A stretch of 64,000 bases of DNA from Bacteroides sp. An322 (GCF_002161765.1 NZ_NFIN01000017.1:1-64000), one strand, 5' to 3'; positions 7,974-17,199 are shown, numbered from the stretch's first letter. Translations and numbers: made by a program. The notes: generated by a model from the letters alone, not told the origin.

Positions 7974-10124
7974 TTATTCTTTATCTTGTTTCAAAGGAGT
8001 GGGCGTATCCAAGCCACGCTTTTCGAGCAACCACTTGATTTCGGGACCTTTGCCACGGAAGTTGACGTACATATCCATAGCGTCATCGATGCCGCCCGGA
8101 GTCAGGACATACTTACGGAACTTGCTTGCCACTTCGGGGTCGAACAGGTTTCCGCTCTCTACGTATGCCCCAAAGGCATCACAATCCAGCACTTCCGCCC
8201 AGATGTAGCTGTAATATCCGGCGGTATAGCCTCCACCCATAGTATGCGAGAAATACGTGGTTCGGTAACGGGAAGGAATCTGCTTCAACAAGCCACGCTT
8301 GCCTAAAGTTTCGGCTTCAAACTCCATGACATCCATATTGGCAGGCACCGACTTCAATGTATGGAAATCCATATCGAGGAGCGACGCGGCAAGGTATTCC
8401 ACCGTAGCAAAACCTTGTCCGTACTTGCTGCTCTTGTCGTATTTCTCAATCAATTCGGTCGGGATAACCTCACCGGTTTGATAATGTTTGGCATACACCT
8501 GCAACATTTCCGGCTCGAAAGTGAAATGCTCGTCGATTTGAGAAGGAAGTTCCACAAAATCACGAGGCACTCCGCTTACGCCTTGATAATGTACATCGCG
8601 GAACAGACTATGCAATCCGTGACCGAACTCATGGAAGAGCGTGGTAGCCTCATCAGGACTTAACAACGCCGGTTCTCCAGCCGAAGGTTTAGTGAAATTG
8701 CATACAATCGTAACTACAGGCACGACCTTATTGCCATTCTCATCGTAAGATTGGGGACGATAGCCTCCACACCATGCTCCCCCACTCTTGCTGGCACGCG
8801 GGAAGAAGTCGAAGTAAAGGATGCCCAAGGGTTTTCCGTCTTTGTCGATACACTCGAACACTTGCGCTTCGGGATGAGGTTTCGGCATGTATTCCAAAGG
8901 ACGGAACGTGATGCCATACAGGCGGTTCGCCATATAGAAAGCACCTTCGCGCACATTGTTCAGTTCCAAGTACGGACGGATTTCATTCTCGTCCATATCG
9001 TACTTATGCTTTTTCGCCTTCTCGAAATAATAACGCCAGTCCCAACCTTCCGGCTCGAAATTGTTGCCTTCGCGCTTGATTTCCGCCTTGATGTCGGCTA
9101 ACTCTTCTTTCGCCTTAGCCAATGCGGGCGTCCAAAGCTGGTCGAGCAGGTCGTACACGTTCTTTTCGTTCTTTGCCATACGGTCTTCTAATACCATGGA
9201 GGCATAATCTTCATACCCCATCAATTTGGCTTTCTCCAAACGGGCAGTAATCAATTCGCGCACCACCTGCTTGTTATCGGCATCGTTTCCGTTGTTTCCC
9301 CGGTTGATATAAGCCTTATAGATACGCTCGCGCAAGGTGCGGTTATCGGCGTATTGCAAGAAAGGCATGATGCTGGGATTGTGCAATGTAAACACCCATT
9401 TGCCTTCTTCGCCCATGCTCTTAGCGGTCTCGGCGGCTTGGGCAATCAGGCTGGCTGGCAATCCGCTCAAGTCTTTTTCGTCCGTAATGACCAATTTAAA
9501 CGCATTGGTTTCTTTCAGCATATTCTGCTCGAACGTAATCTGAAGCATCGATATCTTTTCGTTCAAGGCACGTAGCTTCTGCTGGTCGGCATCGCTCAAG
9601 TTGGCTCCGCTTCGAACAAAGTCCTTGTATGTATTCTCCAATAATTTAATCTGTTCCTTGTCAAGGTTGAATTTCTCACGGTTCTCATATACTTCCTTTA
9701 CCCGCTGGAACAGACGCTTGTTTAACGTGATATCATCGGAATGTGCCGAAAGCAACGGAGCCATTTCTTGCTCTAAAGCCTGCATTTCGGCATTCGTATT
9801 GCATCCGCTCTGTCCGAAAAATACGGATGCAACCCGTTGCAACATTGCTCCGCTCCGGTCGAGTGCCACAATGGTATTCTCGAAATCGGGCATCGAGCGT
9901 TGATTTACAATCGCATCAATCTCTTTCTTTTGTTCTTCCATTCCTTTCAGGAACCCTTTACGGTAATCCGCAATGGTAATCTGTTCGAAAGGAGGAACCC
10001 CGTAAGGCGTTTTAAATTCGCTCAGGAACGGATTAACGTGTCCCGTAGCGTCTTGTCCGTAAGCCGCCACGCCCGCGGCAAAGCATACGGCAAACATCAG
10101 TCTTCTACAAACATTGGTTTTCAT
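7974..10124 (-). CDS. M3-family metallopeptidase (Dcp/oligopeptidase-like), exported
   Basis: The 716-residue protein has a signal peptide (MKTNVCRRLMFAVCFAAG, ending near AYGQ), so it is probably periplasmic. It carries the thimet/M3 zinc motif HEFGHGLHSLF near residue 495, followed by the Glu of the third ligand. The length matches peptidyl-dipeptidase Dcp, which removes C-terminal dipeptides from short peptides. It is transcribed alone, divergent from the antitoxin gene at 10229. Confidence 0.92.
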   Translation of the reverse strand: MKTNVCRRLMFAVCFAAGVAAYGQDATGHVNPFLSEFKTPYGVPPFEQITIADYRKGFLKGMEEQKKEIDAIVNQRSMPDFENTIVALDRSGAMLQRVASVFFGQSGCNTNAEMQALEQEMAPLLSAHSDDITLNKRLFQRVKEVYENREKFNLDKEQIKLLENTYKDFVRSGANLSDADQQKLRALNEKISMLQITFEQNMLKETNAFKLVITDEKDLSGLPASLIAQAAETAKSMGEEGKWVFTLHNPSIMPFLQYADNRTLRERIYKAYINRGNNGNDADNKQVVRELITARLEKAKLMGYEDYASMVLEDRMAKNEKNVYDLLDQLWTPALAKAKEELADIKAEIKREGNNFEPEGWDWRYYFEKAKKHKYDMDENEIRPYLELNNVREGAFYMANRLYGITFRPLEYMPKPHPEAQVFECIDKDGKPLGILYFDFFPRASKSGGAWCGGYRPQSYDENGNKVVPVVTIVCNFTKPSAGEPALLSPDEATTLFHEFGHGLHSLFRDVHYQGVSGVPRDFVELPSQIDEHFTFEPEMLQVYAKHYQTGEVIPTELIEKYDKSSKYGQGFATVEYLAASLLDMDFHTLKSVPANMDVMEFEAETLGKRGLLKQIPSRYRTTYFSHTMGGGYTAGYYSYIWAEVLDCDAFGAYVESGNLFDPEVASKFRKYVLTPGGIDDAMDMYVNFRGKGPEIKWLLEKRGLDTPTPLKQDKE

Positions 10125-10193
10125 ATTTCTCTATATTTATCGTTTTGTGCGCTAAATTACGGAAAATTTCAAGAAAAGGAAACCAAAATGTGC

Positions 10194-10201
10194 TATCTTT
10201 G
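10194..10201 (+). promoter_or_regulatory. -7 promoter box of antitoxin gene
   Basis: TATCTTTG matches the Bacteroidetes -7 consensus 27 nt before the antitoxin start codon. Confidence 0.6.
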
Positions 10202-10228
10202 TAAAAGTAACAACTAAACACATGGATT

Positions 10229-10504
10229 ATGGAAACAACTCTGAATACAAGTGCCGAATTACTTCGTCAAATCGGTTACCTTGCCGATGATGAGAACAGC
10301 CTGAAAAAACTCCTTGCCTATACCAAGAAATTAGTGACTAAGAAAAGGGAGGCGGAAGAAGAACCTGTACAGACTAAAGAGGAAATCCTTGCCGACTTTG
10401 CCGAGGCTTGCCGGGAACTGAAGTTGCATAGGGAAGGGAAAAAAGAACTTCAAACATGGGATGAGTTTAAAAAAGAATTGCAAGATGAAGGATATTACAA
10501 TTAA
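10229..10504 (+). CDS. Probable type II antitoxin-like protein
   Basis: This 91-residue, highly charged, helical protein begins METTLNTSAELLRQIGYLADDENSLKKLLAYTKKL. The composition and length resemble Bacteroidetes antitoxins found before RelE/ParE-type toxins, and the next ORF overlaps its 3' end and starts like such a toxin. The pair would normally bind each other and autoregulate. Here the toxin gene is cut off, so this is probably an orphan antitoxin. I recognise the context more than the sequence family. Confidence 0.65.
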   Translation: METTLNTSAELLRQIGYLADDENSLKKLLAYTKKLVTKKREAEEEPVQTKEEILADFAEACRELKLHREGKKELQTWDEFKKELQDEGYYN

Positions 10505-10643
10505 ACTTTCGGCTATATTTCGAAAAGAATTCAAGAGGCTTGCAAAGAAATACCGTTCACTTCCTTTCGATTTAGACAAATTGATAACAAGAAGAAATCG
10601 ACAAACGAGTACAAACCGTTTTCAACGGAATCTTCTCGCCTAA
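10485..10643 (+). pseudogene. Truncated RelE/ParE-like toxin
   Basis: The reading frame starts inside the antitoxin gene and opens MKDITIKLSAIFRKEFKRLA, then KKYRSLPFDLDKLI, which is the N-terminal third of a RelE/ParE-type toxin (start motif plus the K-R-L-KKY-S helix). After about residue 34 (near 10587) the similarity stops and the frame reads through unrelated DNA to a stop at 10643. The toxin core with its catalytic residues is missing, so no active toxin is expected. Confidence 0.7.
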
Positions 10644-11169
10644 GAATAAAGTCTATGTAGAGCCTGATGACTCCACAGCTTATATCTGCGACATCGTACA
10701 CAACGATGTGCGCAGCGAAGGTATGTCATACGGAATGATGATAGCCGTCCAGTTTGATCGGAAAGACATCTTCGACCGCCTTTGGCGCTGGAGCAAAACC
10801 TATATGCAACACAAAGAAGGTCCTTCGGAAGGATATTTCGCCTGGTGCTGTCGCACGGACGGAAGCCATATCGACGGTGGTTCTGCTTCGGACGGCGAAC
10901 TTTACTTCATCACTTCGCTGATTTTCGCATCAAACCGCTGGGGGAATGAAACTGGCATCAACTACCTTGCCGATGCACGCCACATCTTAGATTGTGCTTT
11001 GAAAAAAGACGGAACAGGCGGTATTATGCCACTTATCCATAAAGAGCACAAGCTCATTACCTTCGTCCCGAATGATTTCGGGTATGCGTTTACCGATCCC
11101 TCTTATCACCTGCCCGCCTTTTACGAAGTATGGGCACGCTGGGCAGATGACGGATGTTCCGACTATTGA
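10594..11169 (+). pseudogene. Fragment of a GH8 glycoside hydrolase
   Basis: An open frame beginning EEIDKRVQTVFNGIFSPKNK and continuing with VRSEGMSYGMMIAVQ, YMQHKEGPSEGYFAW, GSASDGELYF and FTDPSYHLPAFYEVWARWA matches the N-terminal half of GH8 xylanases (reducing-end xylose-releasing exo-oligoxylanases), including the general-acid Glu region of RSEGMSYG. Full enzymes have about 400 residues; only about 190 remain. There is no signal peptide or start codon of its own, and the C-terminus stops about 20 bp before a palindromic repeat. It is a gene relic fused to the cut toxin gene. Confidence 0.85.
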
Positions 11170-11180
11170 ATAGAAATAGG

Positions 11181-11307
11181 CTTTCATTTTGTCATTCTGA
11201 ACATAGTGAAGAATCTCGAAAACACAAGCTGATGCACACGAGATCCTTCGCTTTGCTCAGGATGACATTACTTTTTGATAGGCTATTTGTCTTTTCGAGA
11301 CAGCCCT
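11181..11307. repeat. GAAGAATCTCG palindromic repeat, copy 1
   Basis: The core at 11191-11266 is an imperfect palindrome (GTCATTCTGAAC ... GTGAAGAATCTCG and its complement). Shared flanks extend it from AGGCTTTCATTTT to GAGACAGCC. A second copy in the same orientation is at 13528-13652, so the pair brackets the lipoprotein gene at 11395. Related sequences are common in Bacteroidetes genomes as I remember them. Confidence 0.8.
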
Positions 11308-11338
11308 TTTTTTTAATATATTTACTATATACAATTAA

Positions 11339-11369
11339 ATCGGGGCAACGCTGAACGCGCTGCCCCGAT
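11339..11369 (-). terminator. Terminator of the collagen-like/vWA lipoprotein gene
   Basis: A GC-rich stem (ATCGGGGCAGCG / CGTTGCCCCGAT on the minus strand) with a 7-nt loop lies 26 nt after the stop codon of the minus-strand gene and is followed by TTAATT. Confidence 0.7.
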
Positions 11370-11394
11370 GATAGAAAAAGTTATAAAAAACCGT

Positions 11395-13221
11395 TTATGA
11401 TGCAGAAGTAACAAACTCTACATCTTTAAATATAATTTCTGCTTGATATTTTCCATCGGTCGATTTGATGACAATCTTTACTGTATGCTTACCTGTCAAC
11501 ATATCCCTCGTGAAATTCATTTTAACAATGTATGAATTACTAATAGCACCCGTTACAGGCAGATCTTCTAACGATACATCAGTAAACGAAGCGTTTGTAT
11601 CTATCGTAGTACCTCCTGTATAAGTAGCGAACAGACGTGGATCTTCATCTTCTAACTGGATCCATTTGTATGTATCAGGACGATAGTTATTTAAGTCACT
11701 AAATACAGTATGAATGGTACCCTTAGTAGCTCCCCAATTATAATAAGATGAATTTGTATTTACTGATTCAACTGACCATCCCCCATTACCATTGGGTTGG
11801 TTAGGTTCGTCTGTAAAGTGTACGTAAATGCGGTTAGCACCTGGACGGAAAGTAAAGTTTTCATCGGCAAAATGTAACATGATACCACCACATTCGCCTC
11901 CTGCATTGTTATATGCTGCGGCTTTAGTTTCCAGATTAGCATCTACATAACCTGTAGTACGGTATATTCCGTAAGTATGTCCGCTCCGGTTATTCAAATA
12001 ATCATGCAATGCCTCTACCGTTGTAATATCGATAGCTCCATTCACATAATTATGGTCAATACCGACACAACCGAATTGTACATCCATCGTTTGTGACAAA
12101 GTAGTAGACCAATCTATAATTTCCTGTGCAACTGTATTGGCTTCTTCACTCATACTGCCAGAATTATCTACCAAGAATACCACATCAGCTTTTGCCTGAC
12201 TTACGAAAGAAGCTGTACGCGATACAGCACCACGTGATTTTGCTTGTACAGTTTCACTATTGATTACAGAAATTGCTTTCGGTTTGCCGTCGACTTCTAC
12301 CCAAATGTTTTGGCTTGCATGTCCTGTTCCAAACAGTTCCATCCATTCGTCAGTTCCCGGAATCTGGATACCAGTCAAACTCATATTTAATATATCCTCA
12401 TTATTCTCATCAACATAAAATGCGGGTTGAGGAATAGTCAAATTAGATTCGCCCTGAAGAGTCGGAGTTGCACCTGCTTTACTATCCGGCATACCGATAG
12501 CTGCATTGTTATCAAACGGCATAGAGATTTCTTCGCCTGTTGCAGCCAATACCAGTACCAAATATCCGTTTTCTATCTTTACAGAACTAAAGAATGAATC
12601 ACCGTTAGCGCCAGGAGCACCATCAGAACCATCCGCTCCGTCAGCACCATCTTCACCGTCCTTACCAACAGCTTTCACCGGATTACCTGCTTCATCTAAT
12701 ATTTCTGTAAATGTCAAACCATTATCATAACTTACAATCCAGAAACCATTTGCATTTACTTCCAGCTTCGGAGTTATGGCATCTTTTCCTGAAACAGGCA
12801 ACTTATTACCCGCATCATCTACTAGCCATGATACAGCACCATCAATAACCTGAATCCAATAATACTTACCATCTGTATCTTTTTGGATACTAATAACAGG
12901 AGCATCTGCTCCGTCAGCACCATCCACTCCATCTGCACCATCTGCTCCATTAGTAATAGTAGCTGCCGTTCCATCGGAAAATTCAATTGTGTAACCATTA
13001 TTTGTGCTTGTCACACTTGAAATGTAAACACGATTTGCAATTCCATTTATCAAAGTCTGTAATGAAGAAGTTTGTTCATTCAGATTTTCCAATGTTTCCT
13101 CAATTGAAGTAACCCGGTCGTCTAACGAATTGACTTTATCCCACAATTCGCCGTCATCATACTTACATGATATAGCCGTCATAACAAGCAATACCAATAA
13201 CCAAATGTTTTTTGCTTTCAT
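11395..13221 (-). CDS. Lipoprotein with collagen-like repeats and von Willebrand A domain
   Basis: The protein has 608 residues. A lipoprotein signal ends at Cys19 (MTAISC), followed by a coiled coil (about 23-60) and two modules of the type found in DUF4988-like proteins. Collagen-like Gly-X-Y runs are at about 92-107 and 186-207 (GADGADGVDG... and GEDGADGADG...). A von Willebrand A domain starts near 345 with a complete MIDAS start, DNSGS at 352-356, typical of metal-dependent adhesion. The layout suggests a surface adhesin or matrix-binding lipoprotein; ligand unknown. It stands alone, with its own promoter and terminator, between two direct copies of a palindromic repeat. Confidence 0.85.
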   Translation of the reverse strand: MKAKNIWLLVLLVMTAISCKYDDGELWDKVNSLDDRVTSIEETLENLNEQTSSLQTLINGIANRVYISSVTSTNNGYTIEFSDGTAATITNGADGADGVDGADGADAPVISIQKDTDGKYYWIQVIDGAVSWLVDDAGNKLPVSGKDAITPKLEVNANGFWIVSYDNGLTFTEILDEAGNPVKAVGKDGEDGADGADGSDGAPGANGDSFFSSVKIENGYLVLVLAATGEEISMPFDNNAAIGMPDSKAGATPTLQGESNLTIPQPAFYVDENNEDILNMSLTGIQIPGTDEWMELFGTGHASQNIWVEVDGKPKAISVINSETVQAKSRGAVSRTASFVSQAKADVVFLVDNSGSMSEEANTVAQEIIDWSTTLSQTMDVQFGCVGIDHNYVNGAIDITTVEALHDYLNNRSGHTYGIYRTTGYVDANLETKAAAYNNAGGECGGIMLHFADENFTFRPGANRIYVHFTDEPNQPNGNGGWSVESVNTNSSYYNWGATKGTIHTVFSDLNNYRPDTYKWIQLEDEDPRLFATYTGGTTIDTNASFTDVSLEDLPVTGAISNSYIVKMNFTRDMLTGKHTVKIVIKSTDGKYQAEIIFKDVEFVTSAS

Positions 13222-13254
13222 ATCTTCTTTAAAATTTAATAATTAATTACGATA

Positions 13255-13262
13255 CAAAGTTA
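13255..13262 (-). promoter_or_regulatory. -7 promoter box of vWA lipoprotein gene
   Basis: TAACTTTG on the minus strand, 34 nt before the start codon at 13221, fits TAnnTTTG. Confidence 0.55.
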
Positions 13263-13527
13263 CAATTTTGCACCAAATATTAAAAATAAGTTATGGTTTG
13301 CAAATAACTAAATGGCTATTTTATGAAACTATATAATTAAAAATAACAACTATGATGATAAAAATATATGATGATAAAACATGACAAATAACATCCATGA
13401 GCTTTTATACTCATATCATCTCTTCTTATCGTTTTACCATTCACAATGATTTAACATTGCATTTTGAACTAGAAACTTATCTAACAAAAAATTAAACGCA
13501 AAGAGGGTGAATCAAAATAAAATTTAG

Positions 13528-13652
13528 CTTTCATTTTGTCATCCTGAACGTAGTGAAGTATCTCGAATACGCAAGTTTACGCACACGAGATTCTTCACTG
13601 CGTTCAGAATGACATTACTTTTTGATAGGCAAATCTCATTTTGAGACAGCCT
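13528..13652. repeat. GAAGAATCTCG palindromic repeat, copy 2
   Basis: This is the direct repeat of 11181-11307, with core 13538-13613. Both the palindromic core and the unpaired right flank (ATTACTTTTTGATAGGC ... GAGACAGCC) are conserved, so the two copies share about 125 bp. Confidence 0.8.
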
Positions 13653-13668
13653 CACGATTCTAAAAATC

Positions 13669-14961
13669 TTATTTCGCGATAATCAAGTAATAATTCTTCT
13701 TACCACGCTGAACGAGCAAATATTTCTCGTCAAGCAAGTCATTGGCGGTAATTACTTGGTCGAATGCGGTGAGCTTTTCTTTATTGAGCGATACGCCTCC
13801 GCCTTGTACCATTTTGCGCATCTCGCCTTTCGAGGGGAAGATAGCGGTTTTTTCCACGAATAAGTCAACGGCTTTGATGCCTGCTTCAATCTCAGCCTTA
13901 GCCACTTCAAATTGAGGTACACCTTCGAATACGGAAAGCAATGTATCTTCATCCAAACGCTTCAATGCATCAGAAGTAGCGTTTCCGAAAAGAATGCCCG
14001 ATGCTTCCACGGCTGCATTGTAGTCTTCTTCAGAGTGTACCATGACGGTAACTTCTTTCGCTAACCGCTTCTGAAGCGCACGCAAATGCGGAGCGGCTCT
14101 GTGTTCAGCTATCAATGCATCGATTTCTTCTTTGGTGAGTGAAGTGAATATCTTGATGTAGCGTTCGGCATCTTCATCGCTCACGTTCAGCCAGAACTGA
14201 TAGAACTTATACGGAGAAGTGTAACGCGGGTCGAGCCATACGTTTCCGCTTTCGGTCTTTCCGAACTTGGTACCGTCGGCTTTTGTCACTAACGGGCAAG
14301 TCAAGGCGAATACCTCGCCTCCGTTGGTACGGCGAATCAATTCGGCACCTGTAGTGATGTTACCCCATTGGTCGCTTCCGCCTAACTGGAGCTTGCATCC
14401 GCGAGTCTCGTATAAATGCAAGAAGTCGTATCCTTGGAGCAATTGATAGGTGAACTCGGTGAATGAAAGTCCGTCGCGTGCTTCGCCGTTCAAACGTTTT
14501 TGCACGGAATCCTTCGCCATCATATAATTAACGGTGATGTGCTTGCCTACCGTACGGGCAAAGTCCAAGAAAGTAAAGTCTTTCATCCAATCGTAATTGT
14601 TCACCAGTTCTGCACGGTTCGGGGCATCCGACTCAAAGTCGAGAAACTTGCCCAACTGCTTCTTGATGCACTCTTGGTTATGGCGCAAGGTTTCTTCGTC
14701 CAGCAGATTCCGTTCCTGCGATTTGCCGGAAGGGTCGCCAATCATACCGGTAGCTCCGCCTACCAATGCCAAAGGCTTGTGTCCGCAACGCTGGAAATGC
14801 CGCAACATCATCACACCACACAAGTGACCGATATGCAAGGAATCGGCGGTAGGGTCGATACCCAAATAAGCCGTAACCATTTCTTTTTCCAACAATTCTT
14901 CGGTGCCGGGCATCATGTTATGCACCATTCCACGCCATTTTAATTCTTCTACAAAATTCAT
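13669..14961 (-). CDS. tyrS: Tyrosyl-tRNA synthetase
   Basis: The enzyme has 430 residues, standard for bacterial TyrRS, and charges tRNA-Tyr in the cytoplasm. The class I HIGH motif is HIGH at 43-46 in [17 protein letters not shown], the KMSKS equivalent is KFGKT (near 233), and a C-terminal S4-like RNA-binding domain follows ([15 protein letters not shown]). It belongs to a minus-strand run with the TatD-like, yidD, rnpA and hemD genes but has its own promoter. Confidence 0.96.
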   Translation of the reverse strand: MNFVEELKWRGMVHNMMPGTEELLEKEMVTAYLGIDPTADSLHIGHLCGVMMLRHFQRCGHKPLALVGGATGMIGDPSGKSQERNLLDEETLRHNQECIKKQLGKFLDFESDAPNRAELVNNYDWMKDFTFLDFARTVGKHITVNYMMAKDSVQKRLNGEARDGLSFTEFTYQLLQGYDFLHLYETRGCKLQLGGSDQWGNITTGAELIRRTNGGEVFALTCPLVTKADGTKFGKTESGNVWLDPRYTSPYKFYQFWLNVSDEDAERYIKIFTSLTKEEIDALIAEHRAAPHLRALQKRLAKEVTVMVHSEEDYNAAVEASGILFGNATSDALKRLDEDTLLSVFEGVPQFEVAKAEIEAGIKAVDLFVEKTAIFPSKGEMRKMVQGGGVSLNKEKLTAFDQVITANDLLDEKYLLVQRGKKNYYLIIAK

Positions 14962-15002
14962 CGAATGAGATTCTTAGTTTAACATTATAGTAAAGTTGAG
15001 GG

Positions 15003-15034
15003 CAAAAGTACGACACTTTATCTGAATAAGCAAT
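15003..15034 (-). promoter_or_regulatory. Promoter of tyrS
   Basis: On the minus strand ATTG is followed after 20 nt by TACTTTTG, close to the TTTG-N19-21-TAnnTTTG pattern, 42 nt before the start codon. Confidence 0.6.
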
Positions 15035-15036
15035 TT

Positions 15037-15675
15037 TTATCGGTTAAAAAAGAGCGAGTTAACCGTCCGGCAAACTTCGTGAGCCAAGGATTCGGGGCTA
15101 ATCCCACGTATTTCCGCAGCTCTGCCGTATAAAGAGCTGATAGGGACAAGGCTTTCATCGGTCTCGAACAAGAAGCTTCCTTCGGGCATTTCCCGCAAGG
15201 CATCGGCATGATAACGCTCGCCGAAAGACAGATAGAACCCTTGATTCACTAAGCTTTGGGCAAGTTCCTTCTTGCCCCGGAAGCCATGAATAATCCAAGG
15301 CTGGGAAGGATGAACCTCTTTTTTTAGAGCAATCAATTCGTTATAAGCCTTTACGGCATGAATAATCAAAGGACGGCAATAGTGTTCGGAAAGGGAAATT
15401 ACCTTACGGAAAGCTTCTTCCTGTAAGGTGTAGGGCGTATCACAACACTTGTCAAGTCCGGCTTCGCCTAAAGCGATTATCCGTTTATCATCCTGCAACA
15501 TCGATTCCACCCATTGAAGCCGCACGGGATAATCCTCGTCCGTAAGATGCCACGGATGTATCCCTACCGAAATGTATATAGCTTCATCGGGTGTCGGCAT
15601 ATAGTTGCTATCGGCATTGTATATAGCTTCGGAAGGACATGCAGATAAATGATGGGTATGGATATCGAAATACAT
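15037..15675 (-). CDS. TatD-family metal-dependent hydrolase
   Basis: This is a 212-residue TatD-like protein; family members are metal-dependent DNases or deoxyribonucleases. The first metal motif is in MYFDIHTHHLS (residues 1-11), followed by GLDKCC (IGEAGLD equivalent), LIIHAVKAYNE, IIHGFRG and FETDE near the C-terminus. It is shorter than E. coli TatD (about 260), as usual for this Bacteroidetes subgroup. The start at MYFDIHTH was chosen because the longer frame only extends into yidD. It is the last gene of the rnpA-yidD-tatD set. Confidence 0.88.
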   Translation of the reverse strand: MYFDIHTHHLSACPSEAIYNADSNYMPTPDEAIYISVGIHPWHLTDEDYPVRLQWVESMLQDDKRIIALGEAGLDKCCDTPYTLQEEAFRKVISLSEHYCRPLIIHAVKAYNELIALKKEVHPSQPWIIHGFRGKKELAQSLVNQGFYLSFGERYHADALREMPEGSFLFETDESLVPISSLYGRAAEIRGISPESLAHEVCRTVNSLFFNR

Positions 15676-15716
15676 CTTAAGTAAAAGAAGATAAAGAAGG
15701 TAAAGAATTAAAGCAA

Positions 15717-15938
15717 TTAGGGAACCGGGTCGTATCCCGAACCGCCCCACGGATGACACCGAAGCAAACGGCCTATAGCCAAATAAAGCCCTTTGAACGG
15801 ACCATGCTTTTTTATCGCTTGTACGGCATATTCGGAACAAGTCGGGGTAAACCGGCAAGAAGGAGGAGTAAAAGGAGATATGCAATTCCGGTAAAAGTAG
15901 ATAGGGAGCAAGAGTAAAAACGAAAGAATCTTTTTCAT
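15717..15938 (-). CDS. yidD: Membrane protein insertion efficiency factor YidD
   Basis: This 73-residue YidD (DUF37) protein shows the family pattern [23 protein letters not shown] with its paired Cys residues, then [24 protein letters not shown]. It helps YidC-dependent insertion of inner-membrane proteins. It lies immediately after rnpA (3-nt gap), the order found in most bacteria. Confidence 0.95.
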   Translation of the reverse strand: MKKILSFLLLLPIYFYRNCISPFTPPSCRFTPTCSEYAVQAIKKHGPFKGLYLAIGRLLRCHPWGGSGYDPVP

Positions 15939-15941
15939 GCC

Positions 15942-16337
15942 TTATCCGATACGCTCCGCTATGAGCTGGAGCAACTTTTTTACTTTCTCTTCCACTTCCG
16001 AAGAAGCATGAAGCTCATCATCGAGCCAAATAAAAGCAACCGCCAGTTTTTTGCCTTTCGCTTCTAAAGCATCGGTTAGCAAGGACTTGTTTTTACGGTA
16101 AGCTTCCCTCACTTGACGTTTCACCCGATTGCGCTTTACCGCCCGTTTGAACCGTTTTTTAGAAACACTAATCAAGACAGAAGCAGCAGGGAGGTTTTCA
16201 TTCTCTATCGGCATATAAACGGCACGCAAGGGGAAAACAGCCAATGACTTGCTGCCTCCTGCAAACAATTTGCCAATCAATAGCAAACTGCTTAAATGTT
16301 CGCTTTTCGGGAAAACCGGTCTTACTTGTTCTGGCAT
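15942..16337 (-). CDS. rnpA: Ribonuclease P protein component
   Basis: The 131-residue protein is a basic RnpA that binds the RNase P RNA and helps remove tRNA 5' leaders. The signature RNR motif is in FKRAVKRNRVKRQVREAYR (near 83-101). It is followed by yidD and tatD on the same strand. Confidence 0.95.
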   Translation of the reverse strand: MPEQVRPVFPKSEHLSSLLLIGKLFAGGSKSLAVFPLRAVYMPIENENLPAASVLISVSKKRFKRAVKRNRVKRQVREAYRKNKSLLTDALEAKGKKLAVAFIWLDDELHASSEVEEKVKKLLQLIAERIG

Positions 16338-16352
16338 GATTTAAACATTAAA

Positions 16353-16429
16353 GAAACGCAGATTAACACAGATTTTCACAGATTTTTATTCTCTTGTCAT
16401 CCGCGCAAATCTGCGTTAATCTGCGTTTC
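16353..16429. repeat. CGCAGATTAA stem-loop repeat between hemD and rnpA
   Basis: GAAACGCAGATTAA pairs with TTAATCTGCGTTTC across 49 nt; inner AGATT units repeat. The same words recur at 18608-18681 and 46815-46889. Confidence 0.75.
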
Positions 16430-16448
16430 AATATACCTTCGATGAATC

Positions 16449-17195
16449 TTATTTATTATGTTCGCGGATAAACATATCCAATGCAGCGGGCATTGAAGGT
16501 GCAGCTACTGTAGGAGCTTCCAAGTCCAAGCGCAGCCCTGCATCCTTTACCGCCTTTGCTGTAGTCGGTCCGAAGCTTCCGATAGCAATATCCTTTTGTT
16601 CAAACTGAGGGAAGTTCTTCATCAATGACTGGATTCCAGCCGGGCTGAAGAAAATAAGCATATCGTAATCAAACTTCTCTTCGGGTGTGAAATCATTGCT
16701 TACCGTACGGTACATCACGGCTTCGGTATGCTGGATGTGATGCTTATCCAATAAATCTTTCACTTCATCGTTGTGCACATCCGACATCGGAATCAAATAT
16801 TTTTCCGTGCTGTGCTTAACAATGGCAGGTACTAAATCAACGAATTTACCTGTAGCGCCGAAGAATACTTTTCTTTTACGGTATTGAACATACTTTTGAA
16901 TATACAAAGCAATGGTCTCTGACGTGCAGAAATATTTCATGGTTTCCGGCACCGTTACGCGAAGCTCTGTACATAAATTAAAGAAGTGGTCAATAGCATG
17001 ACGCGAAGTAAATACAACGGCAGTATGATCCAGGATAGAAATCTTCTGTTGTCTAAATTCCTTTGCCGATAAACTCTCAACTTTTATAAAGGGGCGAAAA
17101 TCTATTTTCACTCCATACTTCTCAGCAATGTCAAAATAAGGTGACTTTTCTGATGTAGGTTTAGGCTGAGAAACGAGGACTTTTTTAATCTTCAA
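16449..17195 (-). CDS. hemD: Uroporphyrinogen-III synthase
   Basis: The 248-residue HemD-like protein is predicted to cyclise hydroxymethylbilane to uroporphyrinogen III. The family pattern includes LVSQPKP at the start, VVFTSRHAIDHFF, FFSPAGIQSL and IGSFGPTTAKAVKDAGL. The start codon appears to be TTG: no ATG fits and homologues begin MKIKKVLVSQPKP. Bacteroidetes HemD proteins are divergent, and other haem genes are not nearby. It follows DUF4271 after 4 bp, so the two are probably co-transcribed. Confidence 0.85.
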   Translation of the reverse strand: MKIKKVLVSQPKPTSEKSPYFDIAEKYGVKIDFRPFIKVESLSAKEFRQQKISILDHTAVVFTSRHAIDHFFNLCTELRVTVPETMKYFCTSETIALYIQKYVQYRKRKVFFGATGKFVDLVPAIVKHSTEKYLIPMSDVHNDEVKDLLDKHHIQHTEAVMYRTVSNDFTPEEKFDYDMLIFFSPAGIQSLMKNFPQFEQKDIAIGSFGPTTAKAVKDAGLRLDLEAPTVAAPSMPAALDMFIREHNK

Positions 17196-17199
17196 GGCG

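Larger units (their letters stand above)
13222..13668. other. Intergenic region upstream of the vWA lipoprotein gene
   Basis: It is AT-rich with no ORF of note. It contains the promoter box of the minus-strand lipoprotein gene (13255-13262) and the second GAAGAATCTCG repeat (13528-13652), which ends about 17 bp before the 3' end of tyrS. Confidence 0.7.

Noticed and set aside
10708-11169. Treating the GH8 segment as a complete gene starting at GTG 10708
   Set aside because: Homology continues in frame upstream to about 10594, there is no signal peptide or promoter, and half of the domain is missing.
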